From: Lineus longissimus
Lineage: Eukaryota; Nemertea; Pilidiophora; Heteronemertea; Lineidae
Length of the DNA stretch: 64,000 bases
Direction of reading: 5' to 3'
Assembly (NCBI RefSeq): GCF_910592395.1
Contig: NC_088318.1
Span: forward strand, 9,980,349 to 10,044,348
The translations under genes and the position numbers were made by a program. Under the pieces are notes generated by a model. It did not search any database. It worked only from the letters and a program-made list of their open reading frames with translations, and had not been told where the DNA came from. Shown here one piece after another: positions 12,207-23,416 of this stretch. Within the stretch, counting starts at the first letter, position 1. Each line of letters opens with the position of its first letter.

Positions 12207-15200
12207 TTAGTGCAGTTTTTGCTTCATTTCATTGTATCTCAGCGTGATCTTGCTCAGAACACCTTCTTCAATGGTGAAGTCATCTGGAGTGCCGGTCAAT
12301 CCAATGGGCCCATAGAAGAATCTCTCCTTCTTAATCTTGTCTATATCAGGTTTCTTGGGCAAGAAGAAATACGCAACTGCATTCTTATACAACTTATGCA
12401 GGAACTTGACCTCATACTCTTCATCCAGTGCAGCAGTGACACGGCCAATGTAGTACATCTTCGAGAAATACACAGCATAGTACTGGTGAAGTTCGATTTC
12501 GCTGATACCCTGAATGGAAAATAACAATAGATATGAATAATACTCAACAGTTATGATATGAAGGAGTCATTTTTGGTACTTCCTAAAACTGTATGCAATA
12601 CATTTAAAAATGTATACTTACTTCTTGGCTAGCAGTAGCAGTAGCAGCACCAACCACACGTTCTTTCGCTGACTGATTCATCTCTCCTCTACTTTCAGGG
12701 CTGCCAGAGGTTTGGATAATTGCATTGGCTGGAAAAGATGCATTAAATAGCTCAATGACCGGAAAACATTCTATGTACATGAGGTCTACCACAGACATGG
12801 CTGAACCTGAAGTGTGATAATTACACAGAACACTTTTTTTCTCTCAAAATAAAACATACCATTATCACTTTCAGCAAGGGTTGCAGGGGGGTTTTGCTTG
12901 TCCATAACTGGTGTCACAGGTGTGTTGGCAACTTCACTGTCTAGGTAATCTAGCAAAACTTGCGCATCGAATGGGCTGTCTGGGGCATCTATTGGAAAGT
13001 AGTCATTGGTCACTGAAGATTTGAAAAGAAGAACATTAAAAAGGTAAAAGTAAAAGTAGTTCACTACACTGCCAAAATTAGCTACACAACGAGTCAATTA
13101 AAATCAGGATTCAAGGACACCAGAAGGAAGACCAACAGGGATAAAGATAAAGCACTGCAGAGAGAGAGTGAATATCTACTAGTATTAGTGTCAAATAGAG
13201 GAGTACTGACTAACATACTGATGGCTATACCATTGTTATTGAAAGTTTATATGGCCAATTAGTTGGGCAAGGAAATCTCATGAAAGATGACACAAGTCAC
13301 TGGGTTTCACTCGCTCTACCAGTCTACCCCTTATATCTGAACTGTGATATTGTAATGCATACTTACCCAAGTCTTCTAATGAACGATCCCAAAGGTCAGT
13401 TGTATTGTTTATAGCAACAGGCTCTTGTTCCATCGCAAGGGTACGATGTTGCCATGGTGTCACATATGCAGTATTTGCGCATCCATCAATTCCTTCAATG
13501 CAAGCTTTGCAGAAGCAGCTGAACATTCTTGTGTCCAGAACCCCTGGTTGTACAGATTTTACTGCATGGAGAACCCTCGTTCCTGCTAAGGAAGCCCGGA
13601 CTGCTCTAGCTGGTCGTTCTCGCTCAATATCTCCTGTGCCGACATAGTAGAAGACTCTCCTCTGTCCTTCACAGCTTTCCCTCACTAACTCTTCGTTGCA
13701 GTAATCAAACATGGCCTTCGCAGTGTTGACTACTCTTTCTCTGGCAATTACTGCACTTCTTGTTTTCCGCTTTACCACTCCGGAGACTCCATCGGATGGC
13801 CCTTTGCCATGGCGCGACCCGAAGAAGTGACGTTCTGCATCCATACCTAGGTCATCTTTGGAGAAGGTAATGTCCGAAAAGGGTAGACGAGACTTGTATT
13901 GACTGCTGCAGCCATCAGTGAACTCTATCATCTTCTCGAGGTCTAGGTGTCTCTTCTCCCTCAGATGTGCTGTACATAACTTCCGGAAATGGTTCACTGC
14001 ATGTGCATCGTGTTTGAGATCTTCCGAGATGAAGACAACTGCTTCTTGGATGATATGGTCATGCCCATCACACTCACAGTGATAGAATACAACTGAAGGG
14101 TGAACTGTCACCTGCTGAATGGCCCAATGGGCTGACTGGATTTCATCCTGTTGTGTACATGCGTAATTCTGAGCGAAGTCCATGACACAGACTGCCCATT
14201 TCTTAGGCAAGTTCTTGGTGATATGACCGTACATGGCCTGCTGCCACATGGCATCAAATAGATGGCGGGCAAGTGGCTTACACTGATCCAGCATTTCCTC
14301 TACCATCGATTGAATAGTGCCGATCTTCTTTGTCAAAACCTTCTTCGATTTTTGGATTCCATTGTGGAGGTAACTCTGATTGCACCATCTTTGCCAGCAT
14401 ACCGCTCTACTTCCATGGTCTTGTACCAATGATGCCAACTTGTCTTGTAAAATGGATGTCCCACACTGGTCACAGTTTCTGTTGAGGCATTTGAGAGGAT
14501 GGAACCGGCTTCCTTCAAGCTTTGGACACAAAGTTGCCTCTGTCAATTCGTACTTGTCCTTGAGTTTCAGATGTGTGTTACCTGTGACTTGAGCTGCCTG
14601 GTTAAAGCTTCGGAGAATGAGGAGTGCATCTGTACAATACTCACACAGGCACTGGATGGCTCTGGTGGTTTTGAGGATGGCTACATGGTTAGGCCTGATT
14701 CTGCGAAATAGGGGTTCACTCATATGTGCTGTAAGGGTAGGATTCATTTCCTGCCACATTTTATGAGCCTTCTCTATTGTCATTTCCATAACTCGACGCT
14801 GCTTTGGATTGTGCTTTACATCATTGACGGATCTCATGAACGGCAGTTCACGCGATACCTCTGGACTGCAGTAGAAATCACTGACATTTTGCAAAACATC
14901 CATGCATGTAGCATCTGCTCTCTTTTTTCTGTATCTCCCAGTGTGAGATGGTGTGGAACTGCTCACCTTACTAAGGTAATTTGAACGTACGCCAAATTCA
15001 CCTGCGAGCTTGCGTTGGAGCCGGTACTTCTTTTGAATCAATACTGATGACACCAACATCTTTCGCTTCTGTCTGGCTGCATCACTATTCACGCCCTTCA
15101 AAACTCTAACTTCCTCACAAAGATTTATCCATCCTAAATCCTTTGCCAAATTGCGTCTGCAGGTACCTTTCTTGTTTATACCTAGAGTTCTCAGTGCTTC

Positions 15201-15860
15201 TCGTTTCCTTGGGGTTGTCTTTGTTCCATCTATCAACTCATGACAGATTTGAGCAAATTTCAAAGGGTCCTTAGGCAGCTTCCTCCAAACCCTGGACATT
15301 GCCTTGTGCATAGCATTCTTAGTGGGAAATGGATTTCCTTCACCTGTATCCTTGGGAACAGCCGTTGCTTTCTTCTCTTGTCTTCTCTGTTTGTGCCTTT
15401 CACGGTCCTTTTCTTTTTCTCGTCTCTTCTTCTGACTTGATTTGTTTGCACGGCAGCGCTGTTGTGCAGCCTTCCAGTACTCTTGCTGTGATTTCTTTTC
15501 CGCTCTTGTTAGAACTTTTTTTTTCTTCTTACTATTTTCAAGTTCAGTTCCTTCCTTCTTGGCGGCATATGTCCTTTGACGCTGGGCACCAGTAACTCGG
15601 TCACGGGCAATTTGATCTTTTGTGGGGTTCTGTCGTCTGATCCTGTGTCGCTCAGCTTCCTTAGCTTTGTGTTCAGCCCAGGCCACAGGGTCTTCTTTAA
15701 TTTTGGCTCTGTGTCGTTTCATGGCTCTTGCAGCATCAGACTTATTGGGATTACCATTCCCGTCAGGGACACAGGCAGAAACACCAGCATTGGATCCTGA
15801 TGGCGTTGGTTCAACTGGCTTTTGGGATCGCAACTGTATTCGGACACCTCTGGCATGCAT
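12207..15860 (-). CDS. Putative transposase of the 7.23-kb element, four exons, 1044 residues
   Basis: Coding exons on the - strand are 15860-13367, 13012-12860, 12806-12622 and 12509-12207. All have GT-AG boundaries and phases match (1,1,0), so 3135 nt are open with no stop. The first exon begins at an ATG directly after a TTGTTGTTTCAG acceptor, implying a 5' UTR exon. Residues 1-200 are strongly basic (a likely DNA-binding region). A Cys-rich stretch follows (CLCEYC, CLNRNCDQCG). The catalytic-like core has DFAQNY (D561), FTDGCSSQYKSR (D649) and HGKGPSDG (D690), an acidic triad resembling RNase H-fold transposases. The last exon (ISEIELHQYYAVYF... FLPKKPDI) resembles the small beta-barrel tail often seen in this family. 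Similar uncharacterised proteins are multicopy in marine invertebrates (from memory). Reaction: presumably cut-and-paste transposition of this element. Superfamily unproven; Sola-like is my best guess. Confidence 0.75.
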
Positions 15861-15872
15861 CTGAAACAACAA

Positions 15873-16980
15873 TTAGATGTTCAATAGGAGTGCAGCCCTA
15901 ATACCTTACAAAGGGAAATAATTTAAGCAAAGACCAAGGGTGAAATGCTAGATGAAACACATTGGCTCTAACAAATAGGTTTTCACAGCCACCAACAAGT
16001 TTAACAAGCCACCGGATGCAGTCTGCTCTTGTAAAGGCAGTGCCTTTGCAAGAATCCAAGTGAATTTCACATGGAGAGATTAGCCCCATACCAAAAGATC
16101 ATGGTCTGCATAGGGTTAATCTCCCAGACTGGACCTTAAACTCAACTACCAGCTGTGCCTGTGAATCAAGCCGAGAGCTGGGATTAGGATTGAGTAAGTG
16201 ACCAGTGCGACAGGCCTTTCAATTACATGTAGAAGGATAGGAGCAGATATTGCCATTTTCAGACTCAGAAAACACATTTTTTTAGTGGCGCCCCGGGTAC
16301 CCCTCTTCTTTAGCTGGAGTAGGCCTACAATCACCCTCTCCAAAGACAATTGAATTATTCAAAGCTAAAGATAAACCATTAGCAGTAAACAGTGCTTTCA
16401 TTTCATTTTGCAATTTACAAATTGCCATTTCGTTTTGCAATTTACAGATGGCCATCAACGATGTTCGGGCCAGAATGCCTTCCCGCCAAAAAGGTGCATC
16501 AACTTCAAGTAAATATTTTGGGTTTGCTAAGGGCTTTGGGGCCTATTGCCTTTTTATACATCATTGGAAGCCTTTATGAAGTGTGGAATCCATCCATATA
16601 ACAATTTATTCATGAGAAATAAGAAACAAAACCACAAAAAGCTGACACTATATCTGTCAAGTCGGGCCCCGCTCCACGTGGTCCTCGTTAGTAACTTTTT
16701 ATTCGTACTATCGTTAGGACATCAGTGTTGATCGAATACCAACACATCATATATATATCACTGCCATTATGGATCATGAGCAAAATAAAATCTAAGCATT
16801 TAAATCTTAGTTTTCCGAGCTAGTATGGATATTGGCAGGATCACTTTTCAAAACGGCAAATAGATGTCACTGTAGCGAAGGAATGGATCACTTCCGTTCG
16901 AAATTACAGTTGTCAAGGATCGTCAGTGTGTGTATTCAAAGCTTAATTGGCCTGTCAAACTTCATTCAGCACATCTGGAA
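15873..16980. other. 5' non-coding region of the 7.23-kb transposon
   Basis: No coding exon is seen upstream of 15860. A short tandem pair (CATTTYRTTTTGCAATTTAC) lies at about 16397-16450. A non-coding first exon of the transposase gene is likely to lie somewhere between here and 18400. Confidence 0.4.
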
Positions 16981-16984
16981 TACG

Positions 16985-18125
16985 GTGAATCTCGAATAAG
17001 ACCAATGCCGACGTTTATTCGACCTACCAGACGTACGTCAGTATTTGACACAAGTCAATACTAACGCACGTGGCGGAAATGTTTCAAACCTCTATCCCGT
17101 GCGATGCTCACATTATGGTAGGCTAACCCAATGAAGATAATGGCCAAACATGAAAGCTGACGAAATAATTTTGCTGCAATGTTCTAGAGAAACACTACAT
17201 TTTCATTCAGCAAAAATGTTCGGTCAACAAACCAGAAACGCACGGGATATGACAGTCAAGTTTAACGTACGTTATTAAGAGAATTCACTTTGAATGTCAA
17301 AAGCTGACGCACGTGACAGAACCTCTCGAACTGCTACGCCCCAATCGTGGTGCCCGATGCTTTATTGATAGGGTGAATGCGGCGAACGTCTGAAGCAATT
17401 TTACGAAATAATTTTGCTATTATGTCCTAGTATACCTCTGCAAGGTCATGAAACTGTAATCATCTGTCAACACACAACAACGCACGAAATACACACGTCA
17501 AATCCGACGCACGTTACCTGAAATCTGTCAGAATCTGACGAACGCGAGGTAAAGTCTGTCAAAAACTGACGCACGAATGGAGAGTGAACACTGACCATGA
17601 CTGGCCTCGCAAAAAAATCAATACAAACGGGACTAACCGACGTCTCTACCCATAAATAATGACATGCAGCTGATCTTCAACTTCTCTCTACGGCGGACAT
17701 CGACTTACTTTTGATTTTGACGAACGTACGTCACTGTTATCGTGCGTTATTAATATTGACAGCGTGCACAAATTTTGAAACTAGCGCCATTGCAAGTGGC
17801 GCCATCACAGAAAACGATGACGCGTCAGTTGCGTTGATCGTGGACCACGCATTTTTGAAGAGTCGTCAATTAGCGCGTCTGCCGTCAATCAATTATGGAT
17901 TTACTTTTCGTGCGTCATTCTTTGACAGAAGTGAACTATTAAGATTTGAAAATGTTTTTTAGTGGATTTATTGAGATGGTATTGCATCAAAATTTCTTAC
18001 CTGCAGATTTTGGTGACTTCGTTTCCATGGTGCCGTGGGATTCTTTGCTCTGTCTTCTGTTATACGATACATTACAGGGTTCATATGACCCATTTTCAGT
18101 TGACAGACACACGTGACGCACGTTA
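16985..18125 (+). promoter_or_regulatory. Right subterminal array of TGTCAA...GACGCACG motifs
   Basis: More than ten copies of a bipartite motif, TGTCA plus a short spacer plus TGACGCACG, are dispersed here. Clear ones are at 17295-17314, 17463-17486, 17496-17516, 17524-17544, 17557-17575 and about 18100-18124; one inverted copy is at 17909-17929. Partial copies (AACGCACG, ACGTACGTCA) fill the gaps. They are spaced irregularly, so this is not a simple satellite. Repeated subterminal sites of this kind are known as transposase-binding sites in several DNA transposon families. Confidence 0.6.
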
Positions 18126-18496
18126 TGTTTTTAAGAATCAGTAAGAAAATGGCTGGTGATTTTCTGGAAAAAACCTGTGGACTCTCAACCCTATACCTGC
18201 CTTTTGAAAGGATGTGCAACACTCTTGGAATTTAGCTATCCCAAGCGTTTGTTTGCCTTCCAAATACGGTGCACATTTTGATGTCAGAAATTTAGCTTGA
18301 AACAAATAGGTAGTTGCTGAAAAAAAGTGATATAAAAAAAAACTGTTTGAAACACCCCAAAAACATTGTCTCTGCTATATCTTACAATAAAACAGAAAAG
18401 GATAAGGAAGTAACAATACTTGTAGACAATACAACTTTATTTATTTCAAACCTCCCATTGAACAATATAGTGGAACACATTAGCATATTGTGGCTC

Positions 18497-19703
18497 AAGT
18501 GCTAACAACATGGCCTTTATGGGATGGTGGAACCTCGTTTTTAGAAATGGCACGGTTATAAAAACACCATGAATCTTACCCATCTTGGCATAACCCATGA
18601 CCTGGAGAATCATCTGTTGAAACACTGTGGTTAGGTATTGCCATGATAGCTTTTTGCATATCTACTACAGTCTTGTTACCACGAATCGCTCGACCATAAT
18701 AAGTCCCCATTTTCTCTATTTTCGCATCTGTTAGTTTTCCCTCACCACGACCACCAATTCTTTTATCCGGGTTGTTTTTTCTCAAATTACGCAGGGCAGT
18801 AGTTAGTCACTTCGAAACATGGTTCACACATTTTTCCTTCACTATAGGAAAGTCCTCACCATACACATTTATACCACTGAGGTGATTGAATGTGCTGGCA
18901 TCACCATCAGACACCATTTGCAGATAGCGAAATGAATGTTTGTCAATCGACCTTTTCCAAAGAATCGCTGCTATTGCTGGCTCCATTCCATTACTAGTAC
19001 CATCGTAATTCTCACTACAGTCTTTGTGTTTCAAATACCAGTCCTTGAACTCAGGAGTATCCTCACCATGTTTGGCTTTGGCCAGAGCACAACCTTGACA
19101 GAATTTTGATAAAACCTCGAAGTCAATAACTAGACCAGTTACGAGCTCCACCACTGCCCCAACACCGATAAGTGAGGAGTGCCCTCCATGACCACGAGTT
19201 AGCCACGATCCATCAAAACTAACCATTAGATTGATGATATCATCTTCACCAATTTCTGAGTCTAATTCCTGATACACTTTGCAGACAATATTTGCAGCAT
19301 GTTTCAGTGTGACAGATTCAACATCCTTGATTAATTCTATAAATCCCTTCTGATTGTCCTCGTAGCCTTTTTTACTGAGACAAGGAAATCCGATGAGTTT
19401 GCACATTCTCATTAGGCCGTTTCGCCCAATGCCAACATCCGTGGCAGCTGCAACAGTACGTCGGTTTATCTCAAAGGCAGTTTTGCTAGTCTGTGTATCG
19501 TTTTCATCCCTTGTGCTCCCAAGCTGGTCCGAAGTGTAGGTAGATCCAAATTTCTCGCCACATGCTTCACAACAAGTTTCAAGTTTTACCGCCATTCCGT
19601 CTGGCCTAGCATTGTCAACAGGCATAACATACAGTTCGGGTTGATTACAAACACTGCACTTCAGTCCCTTCACAAGGTAGCAACAAATGTCTCTACACTT
19701 CAC
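18497..19703 (-). pseudogene. Mutator-like transposase, N-terminal and central part
   Basis: The - strand frame shows the family core: a Cys4-type motif (KCSVCNQPELYV ... CEACGEKF), FEINRRTVAAATDVGIG, then SFDGSWLTRGHGGHSS (first catalytic Asp), GLVIDFEVLSKFC, and MVSDGDASTFNHL (second Asp), followed by KLTDAKIEKMGTYYGRAIR. Two in-frame stops break it: TGA at 18807-18809, where the family has Arg, and TAA at 18576-18578. An upstream stop just before 19703 means the N-terminus is either in another exon or lost. The frame ends at the insertion of the 7.23-kb element and resumes at 11266. The gene was a cut-and-paste transposase and is now dead. Confidence 0.8.
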
Positions 19704-19786
19704 ACGTTCTCAAAGTCTCTAGCCTGACATTGTTTACAGTAGGTTAATCAACGATCATATGAGTGCACAAAGGCATGCACTTAAAG

Positions 19787-20187
19787 CCCGCTACACACGA
19801 GGGATTTCTCACCAACTTAGTTGGTTTTAAAATTAAGAACAGGTGCACAGGTGACTGGAAGTTAAGAGTCGTTCACCCACTCACACGAAAGACATAATCC
19901 CAGCAATATTTAGGTCCTGCACTATATTTAGTCTATAAAGATAAAGAGTCAAAATATGGCCCAACTATGTTGTTGACTGAATCACACGGGGAAATTTCTA
20001 CCCCACACTCCTTATATAAACAAAAAAATCCTTATATAAACAAAAGATGTCGTCGAGAAATAGAACAAGTCGGTAGTGCAGCCAGCAACTCCAACCAATC
20101 GGGCAAAGTATCAGTTACCTGGTCTGGATTCCTGTTATGAATTAAAATTCCAACTAAGTTGGTGAGAAGTCCCTCGTGTGTAACGGG
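19787..20187. mobile_element. 401-bp MITE with about 45-bp inverted repeats
   Basis: The left end CCCGCTACACACGAGGGATT (from 19787) continues through CTCACCAACTTAGTTGG. The right end at 20187 is its reverse complement with few mismatches. Exact direct repeats CTTAAAG flank the element (19780-19786 and 20188-20194), giving a 7-bp target duplication. It has no coding capacity. The parent superfamily is not recognised. Confidence 0.75.
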
Positions 20188-20209
20188 CTTAAAGGAGTTT
20201 GTCTCATAG

Positions 20210-20460
20210 AAAGGCAGCGCTATAACATGCAATTCTAGGTCGACGGAACCCAAGGTCAGTGCAGCGCTATAGCATACACTTTCCAAGAGCGATAGAAGAG
20301 TTCAGCGCTATAATATAAACTCGGAAGAGAGGTTGAATGCAGCGCTATAACATACATTCGGAGAAACTTGTCTCAGAGGAAGGCAGCGCTATAACATGCA
20401 ATCCTAAGAGGGACAGATGAGTTCAGCGCTATAGCATAAACTCGAAGAGAGGGTTGAATG
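20210..20460 (+). repeat. Cluster of CAGCGCTATARCAT repeats
   Basis: Six copies of a motif around the palindrome AGCGCT, followed by ATARCATR, occur at about 20214, 20263, 20303, 20339, 20384 and 20423. They lie in two larger imperfect units that also share TTGTCTCA and TTGAATGCA. There is no coding potential. It looks like a small degenerate satellite. Confidence 0.5.
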
Positions 20461-20826
20461 CACAGCTCGGGGCTTGCCACACTCTAGAATCTAGCCAAAA
20501 ACCCCAGTTTATAATACCCACAGAAGGCGTAGAGACACAACCAGATATAATCAAAAGGAAGTAAACATCCCAAATAGTCCCAGACAGAATATAGTTCCCT
20601 TACATAATTAATATTACTCCAAAGTCACATGTTCAAACATGCCCCAGGCACCTGATCTAAACAATACCAGTAATCCCCCCAGCAACAAAGCATCAGATAT
20701 CTACACCCCACAACAAAGGAAACATTGAGCCCCAGTGGCCTTATCATACACAGATACAAGGATTATTCCTTAACGAACCAGGCCTGTCTGGACCCACAAA
20801 ATTGCTATGACTTAGATGCATACTTA

Positions 20827-22139
20827 TGCTACGTTCACACTGAGCACGGTTCTGATCCGTATTCCGAAATACGTACTCCGGAATACGGTTTCGTTAATGC
20901 GATTTAAAAATGACCCGTTCACATTGCGTTAATTCGCTTCAAATTCGCTTGCTGATCCGGTTCTGGAGCGTTCACACTCAATGCGTAATAACGCCACGGC
21001 ATCTATCGGATGCGATTTAAACTAATTCCGAGGGCCCCCGACAAATCCCGAATGTCCCGAAGGAGGCCGAGCCGAAAGATCCCGAGAGGTGAAGGTCAAA
21101 TTATTTCCATACCATACCGCCCCACGGTTCGCAACCTTTTTATTCTTACCACCAGCCATCACTACCAATAGAATCGGCGCCGTAGATCAAATAATCCGCA
21201 AATTTCTCTGACATTTATGTCAACACGTTTTCCCCACGACGTAAAACGGAAGTAGGTGGGCAAAACTCAACTGCGCATGCGTAACGCGGGATTCCAGTTT
21301 AATACGTATTAAGCTGTTCACACTGCGGTGACAAAGCGATGTAACCAATGCGAATTAGTTAAAGCGGAATGGAATACGCATTAAGAACCGTATTTGTTAA
21401 TACGGTTTCAATGCGCATTAGCGGGTTCCTAGTGTGAACACCTGAAGCGTATTAAAGCTTCAATGCGCTTTGGGATACGTATTCTAAAATACCTTGGTAC
21501 CGTAAAGTCAACTTTTAAATGGAAAATGCATAAGCCTCGTTCTGAGAGTGGAGTGTTTTGGACACGCAACCAAGATGCTCTACCAAAGTTCCCTCGGGTT
21601 GCACTAAAATGTGGAACCATGCACACAGCTCACTTCAGAAGTTTGAGGCTCTCAAAACACTGCTTCAAACACAAATCAGCCAAGGAAGCATCAACCACCC
21701 TAAGTTTTTTAATGAGCACTACACATATTTGCTGAGAAAAACGCTCCAAATAGCCCATTTGCACGGATTTTAGCGTCACTTGAGCGAGCCGATCCGGACT
21801 TCCTATACGCGCTGCCGTACACATAATGTAAACAACGGCGCTACCGGCGCTCCGGGCAGGCGATGGATGGAATTTGCCAAATTCGCACATATTCAAGTTA
21901 TTTCGTGGCCTATCTTTTTAAGTTTGAGGTATTTTAGAATAGAAATTGAACCCTCGGCTTCGGACCTTGGTTGAGTTACCAAGACACTCTCGGGTGGAGC
22001 TAAAATTTCGTCCAAACCCTCGCCTGTCGGCTCGGGTTTGGACTGTATTTTAGCTCCACCCTCGAGTGTCTTGGTAACTCAACCAAGGTCCTCCGCGTCG
22101 GGTTCAATTCCTTAATTAAAGGCCAGTGTGAACGCAGCA
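20827..22139. mobile_element. Harbinger-type non-autonomous element with TTA target duplication
   Basis: The left end TGCTACGTTCACACTG (20827) and the right end CAGTGTGAACGCAGCA (to 22139) are inverted repeats with one mismatch, flanked by TTA (20824-20826, 22140-22142). A TTA duplication is typical of PIF/Harbinger. The 1313-bp interior has no transposase. It contains many EcoRI-free dyads such as CCGTATTCCGAAATACG and a long hairpin at 21963-22090. Confidence 0.7.
21963..22090. repeat. Long hairpin with 57-bp arms
   Basis: The left arm 21963-22019 (GACCTTGGTTGAGTTACCAA...) pairs with the right arm 22032-22090 with few mismatches and a loop of about 12 bases. It lies near the right end of the Harbinger-type element and would form a stable foldback. 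Confidence 0.75.
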
Positions 22140-22142
22140 TTA

Positions 22143-23416
22143 GAAATCTAGATATAATAATTGACTATGATGTTGCTTTATACCACTAAATCTTAAATCA
22201 AAGCTTTAATAATGATCATGATAGTATCCAACATGAATGTAGCAATAAGAATGAGGTGAAGCAGTGTGAGGTATAAGGAGTCTGGCCCAAAGTAATTAAA
22301 TGTATTCCCCCAAGGTGTCTTTAAGACAGCTAATTGCGGCCATTGCCCCAAGCAAGATGCTCACCCCGAAGACCCAAATGTTACTGGAAACCATGCACCC
22401 AAGCCAAGGAATAGTAAAGAGAGTAACCCCAGCTAAACCATTATCCTCACAATAGCATCCGGTGGGCCAATCTCATCATCATCACTTTCTAACATGCCAT
22501 AATGTGTCAGTTTTTTCCGGGTTGCTGAAGGGGGCAAGAGATCAGTCTGCAATTCGGAGAGACTGGCATCCTGCTCTGCACTCGAAATAGGCATGCTGCA
22601 GCTAGGTGTTGGACTGGAAGGCCTAGAAGTACATGCATGTGCATGAGTGTTCTGCTCTTCACCACATGCTTCAGGTAGGCACCTGGATATTTTTTCAGAT
22701 ATTTTTGAATGACTTTGAAACTAAGTTAAATGGAAAAAGCCCTGGAAAAGTAGAATATTGGTACTTAAATTTTCAAAATCGGACCAGCAGTTGTGGAGAT
22801 GTGGATATTTGGTGGATTTGTAAGACAATATAAGTCGTAAAGGATAATGGCTTAGGCCTGGTCCCAAAAACTGCGATTGAGTTTTTGTCCTTTGAAATTC
22901 AGAGCTGAAATAAGGGTTTTAAACTGCCTGTACTTATGAAACCAAGTATTGTAACAATAACTATGGAACTTCAGTTTTCCAAAAAATGCTGATCTTGACC
23001 TCTGACTCGCAAGGTCAACCCTCAGGATGACCTTGAAGGTCAGAGGTCAAGGTCAAATGAGATGGGTAATGAGCAATGGCACAAACTAAGTAAAAATCTG
23101 GCTTAAAATGAGTTAATTTCAAGATTCTTCTTCATTATCATGTTAAAGTACATTGTTACTTTCATTTCAGATGACTTACTGAGTTACTGAGTTATGCAGA
23201 CGTACCCTTGGCGGCCATCTTGGTCACATGACCCAAAAATGCCGACTTGGGCCAAGTTCGATGAAGTATGTCATGTGACATATCAAATCAAAGGGAATTT
23301 TATCAGGAAGAAGAATCTGCCAAATTCAGCACATTTCAACCCTACATAAAGCAACAGTACCTCTTTATCTAATGCAGGAATGACAAATCTCCTTGAACAA
23401 GATCAACAAGAAGTTC
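22143..23416. other. Mostly non-coding stretch
   Basis: Apart from the candidate exon at 22433-22682, no gene is recognised. The segment 22990-23060 has a local dyad around GACCTTGAAGGTC-like blocks that recalls the GTC-core repeats. Confidence 0.35.
22433..22682 (-). CDS. Candidate terminal exon, unrecognised
   Basis: The - strand has an acceptor (ATATCCAG) before 22682 and about 82 open codons ending in TAG at 22433. The peptide is Ser/Thr/Pro-rich, then ends with an acidic run (LESDDDEIGPPDAIV). No family is recognised. It could be the last exon of the family X gene upstream on the same strand, or of an unrelated gene. Confidence 0.3.

Larger units (their letters stand above)
11267..18496 (-). 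mobile_element. 7.23-kb autonomous-type DNA transposon with 23-bp TIRs and 4-bp target duplication
   Basis: The left end 11267-11289 (GAGTCACAATATGCTAATG...) and the right end 18474-18496 are inverted repeats with one mismatch in 23. Both are flanked by AAGT (11263-11266 and 18497-18500). Removing the element and one AAGT restores the - strand reading frame of the Mutator-like transposase across the junction, which fixes the boundaries independently. The element carries one four-exon gene (12207-15860) and clusters of a roughly 20-bp motif near both ends. A 4-bp duplication and a DDD-like protein would fit a Sola-type element; that assignment is from memory and tentative. Confidence 0.85.

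Noticed and set aside
13278-13366. Extension of the large - strand frame to a stop at 13278
   Set aside because: A strong GTAAGT donor at 13366 leads in phase into three further exons. The extension has no conserved residues.
16985-18125. Repeated TGACGCACG motifs as a satellite or as CRE promoter sites
   Set aside because: Spacing is irregular, copies also occur in inverted orientation at the other end of the element, and the bipartite TGTCA half is conserved. Subterminal sites explain this better.
20210-20460. CRISPR-like array of short repeats
   Set aside because: Repeats are imperfect, spacing is irregular, there are no cas genes and the DNA is animal nuclear.
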